From assembly GCA_002683515.1 (NCBI GenBank), contig NYTN01000007.1:1-5647 (forward strand): DNA of 5,647 bases, given 5' to 3'. This DNA is from Rhodobiaceae bacterium. GTDB lineage: Bacteria; Pseudomonadota; Alphaproteobacteria; RS24. The notes below the pieces were generated by a model. That model was not told the DNA's origin. It did not search any database and was given only the letters and a program-made list of their open reading frames with translations. How positions within the stretch are numbered: the first letter of the stretch is position 1; each line of letters begins with the position of its first letter. A program made the position numbers and the translations under genes. Below, piece by piece: positions 5,435-5,647 of the stretch.

Positions 5435-5647
5435 CTATCTTTGGGGCTTGGAAGGGGAAGGCGGAGGACCAGCTCTCCATTTCTGATTTTTCCACGCAGC
5501 CAACCGGCACAACCACAGCCTCAAGACAGACCACAGAAAATTCTGCAAAAATATTTTTTCAATCCGTCAACGAGTTGAAAACTTTTGCGCACGAGTTTTG
5601 AGAGGCAGGAACGGGGCGTGGATGGCAGGGTGCCATTTCTGATTTTT
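5435..5647. repeat. Dispersed repeat, modules D-E (right copy, truncated by window edge)
   Basis: This is the direct-repeat partner of 1-220. The first 71 bases are identical; about 50 bases then differ (for example CAACCGGCACAACCACAGCC against CAACCACAGCAAGCACAACC), and the rest is nearly identical. It contains two more ATTTCTGATTTTT tracts (5479-5491 and 5635-5647). The window ends inside the repeat, which fits a draft-assembly contig broken in the same repeat family at both ends. Confidence 0.85.

Noticed and set aside
1..5647. Circular contig or virus with direct terminal repeats
   Set aside because: The two end copies differ by indels and many substitutions over about 50 bases, so they are not an overlap or an exact terminal repeat. 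No capsid, polymerase, packaging or integrase gene is present.
1..5647. tRNA, rRNA or CRISPR array
   Set aside because: No cloverleaf, rRNA-like segment or regularly spaced short repeat with unique spacers was seen. The T-rich tracts are irregularly spaced (106-163 bases) inside a longer repeat.

Overview
The window looks like nuclear DNA of a eukaryotic microbe. The genes are long, intronless and AT-leaning (by eye), with A-rich sequence before the ATG, no Shine-Dalgarno-like sites, N-terminal secretory or anchor segments, many N-x-S/T sites in two of the proteins and many paired cysteines. They are separated by GC-rich dispersed repeats. The repeat wording and the peptides it encodes remind me of repeats in draft genomes of centric diatoms such as Thalassiosira. 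That is memory rather than a search, so the taxonomic guess is low to moderate confidence. Both ends of the window lie in the same repeat (bases 1-220 and 5435-5647). The two copies differ by indels and substitutions, so this is a real repeat and not an end overlap of a circular contig.

Layout, using my own names for repeat modules that always occur in the same orientation: D-E (1-249), A-B-C (250-422), a small basic ORF (496-780), a GC hairpin (857-876), gene 1 (1048-1884, +), A-B-C (1918-2139), gene 2 (2229-3113, +), A (3114-3150), gene 3 (3173-5281, -), B-C (5333-5434), D-E (5435-5647). Genes 1 and 2 sit where D-E would be expected, between C and A. Gene 3 sits inside a repeat, between A and B, and converges on gene 2.

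I recognise none of the three main proteins as a named family. All three have an N-terminal signal or anchor segment followed by a cysteine-rich, probably extracytoplasmic part. Their overall sequences look unrelated, yet all three carry the cysteine order C-x(11-15)-C-x3-C-x(10-12)-C-x(8-17)-C-x-C. This is the layout of the cysteine-stabilised alpha-beta (CS-alpha-beta, defensin-like) fold. Proteins 1 and 3 also have a long Gly/Ala-rich hydrophobic segment that could interact with membranes. Each gene has a GCCGCC / TTGY / GGCGGC stem-loop 96-171 nt upstream of its ATG, and repeat module A just beyond its stop codon. My reading is a repeat-scaffolded cluster of secreted or surface cysteine-rich proteins that may be spread or reshuffled through the repeats. 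The function is unknown, and defence, adhesion and effector roles are only possibilities.
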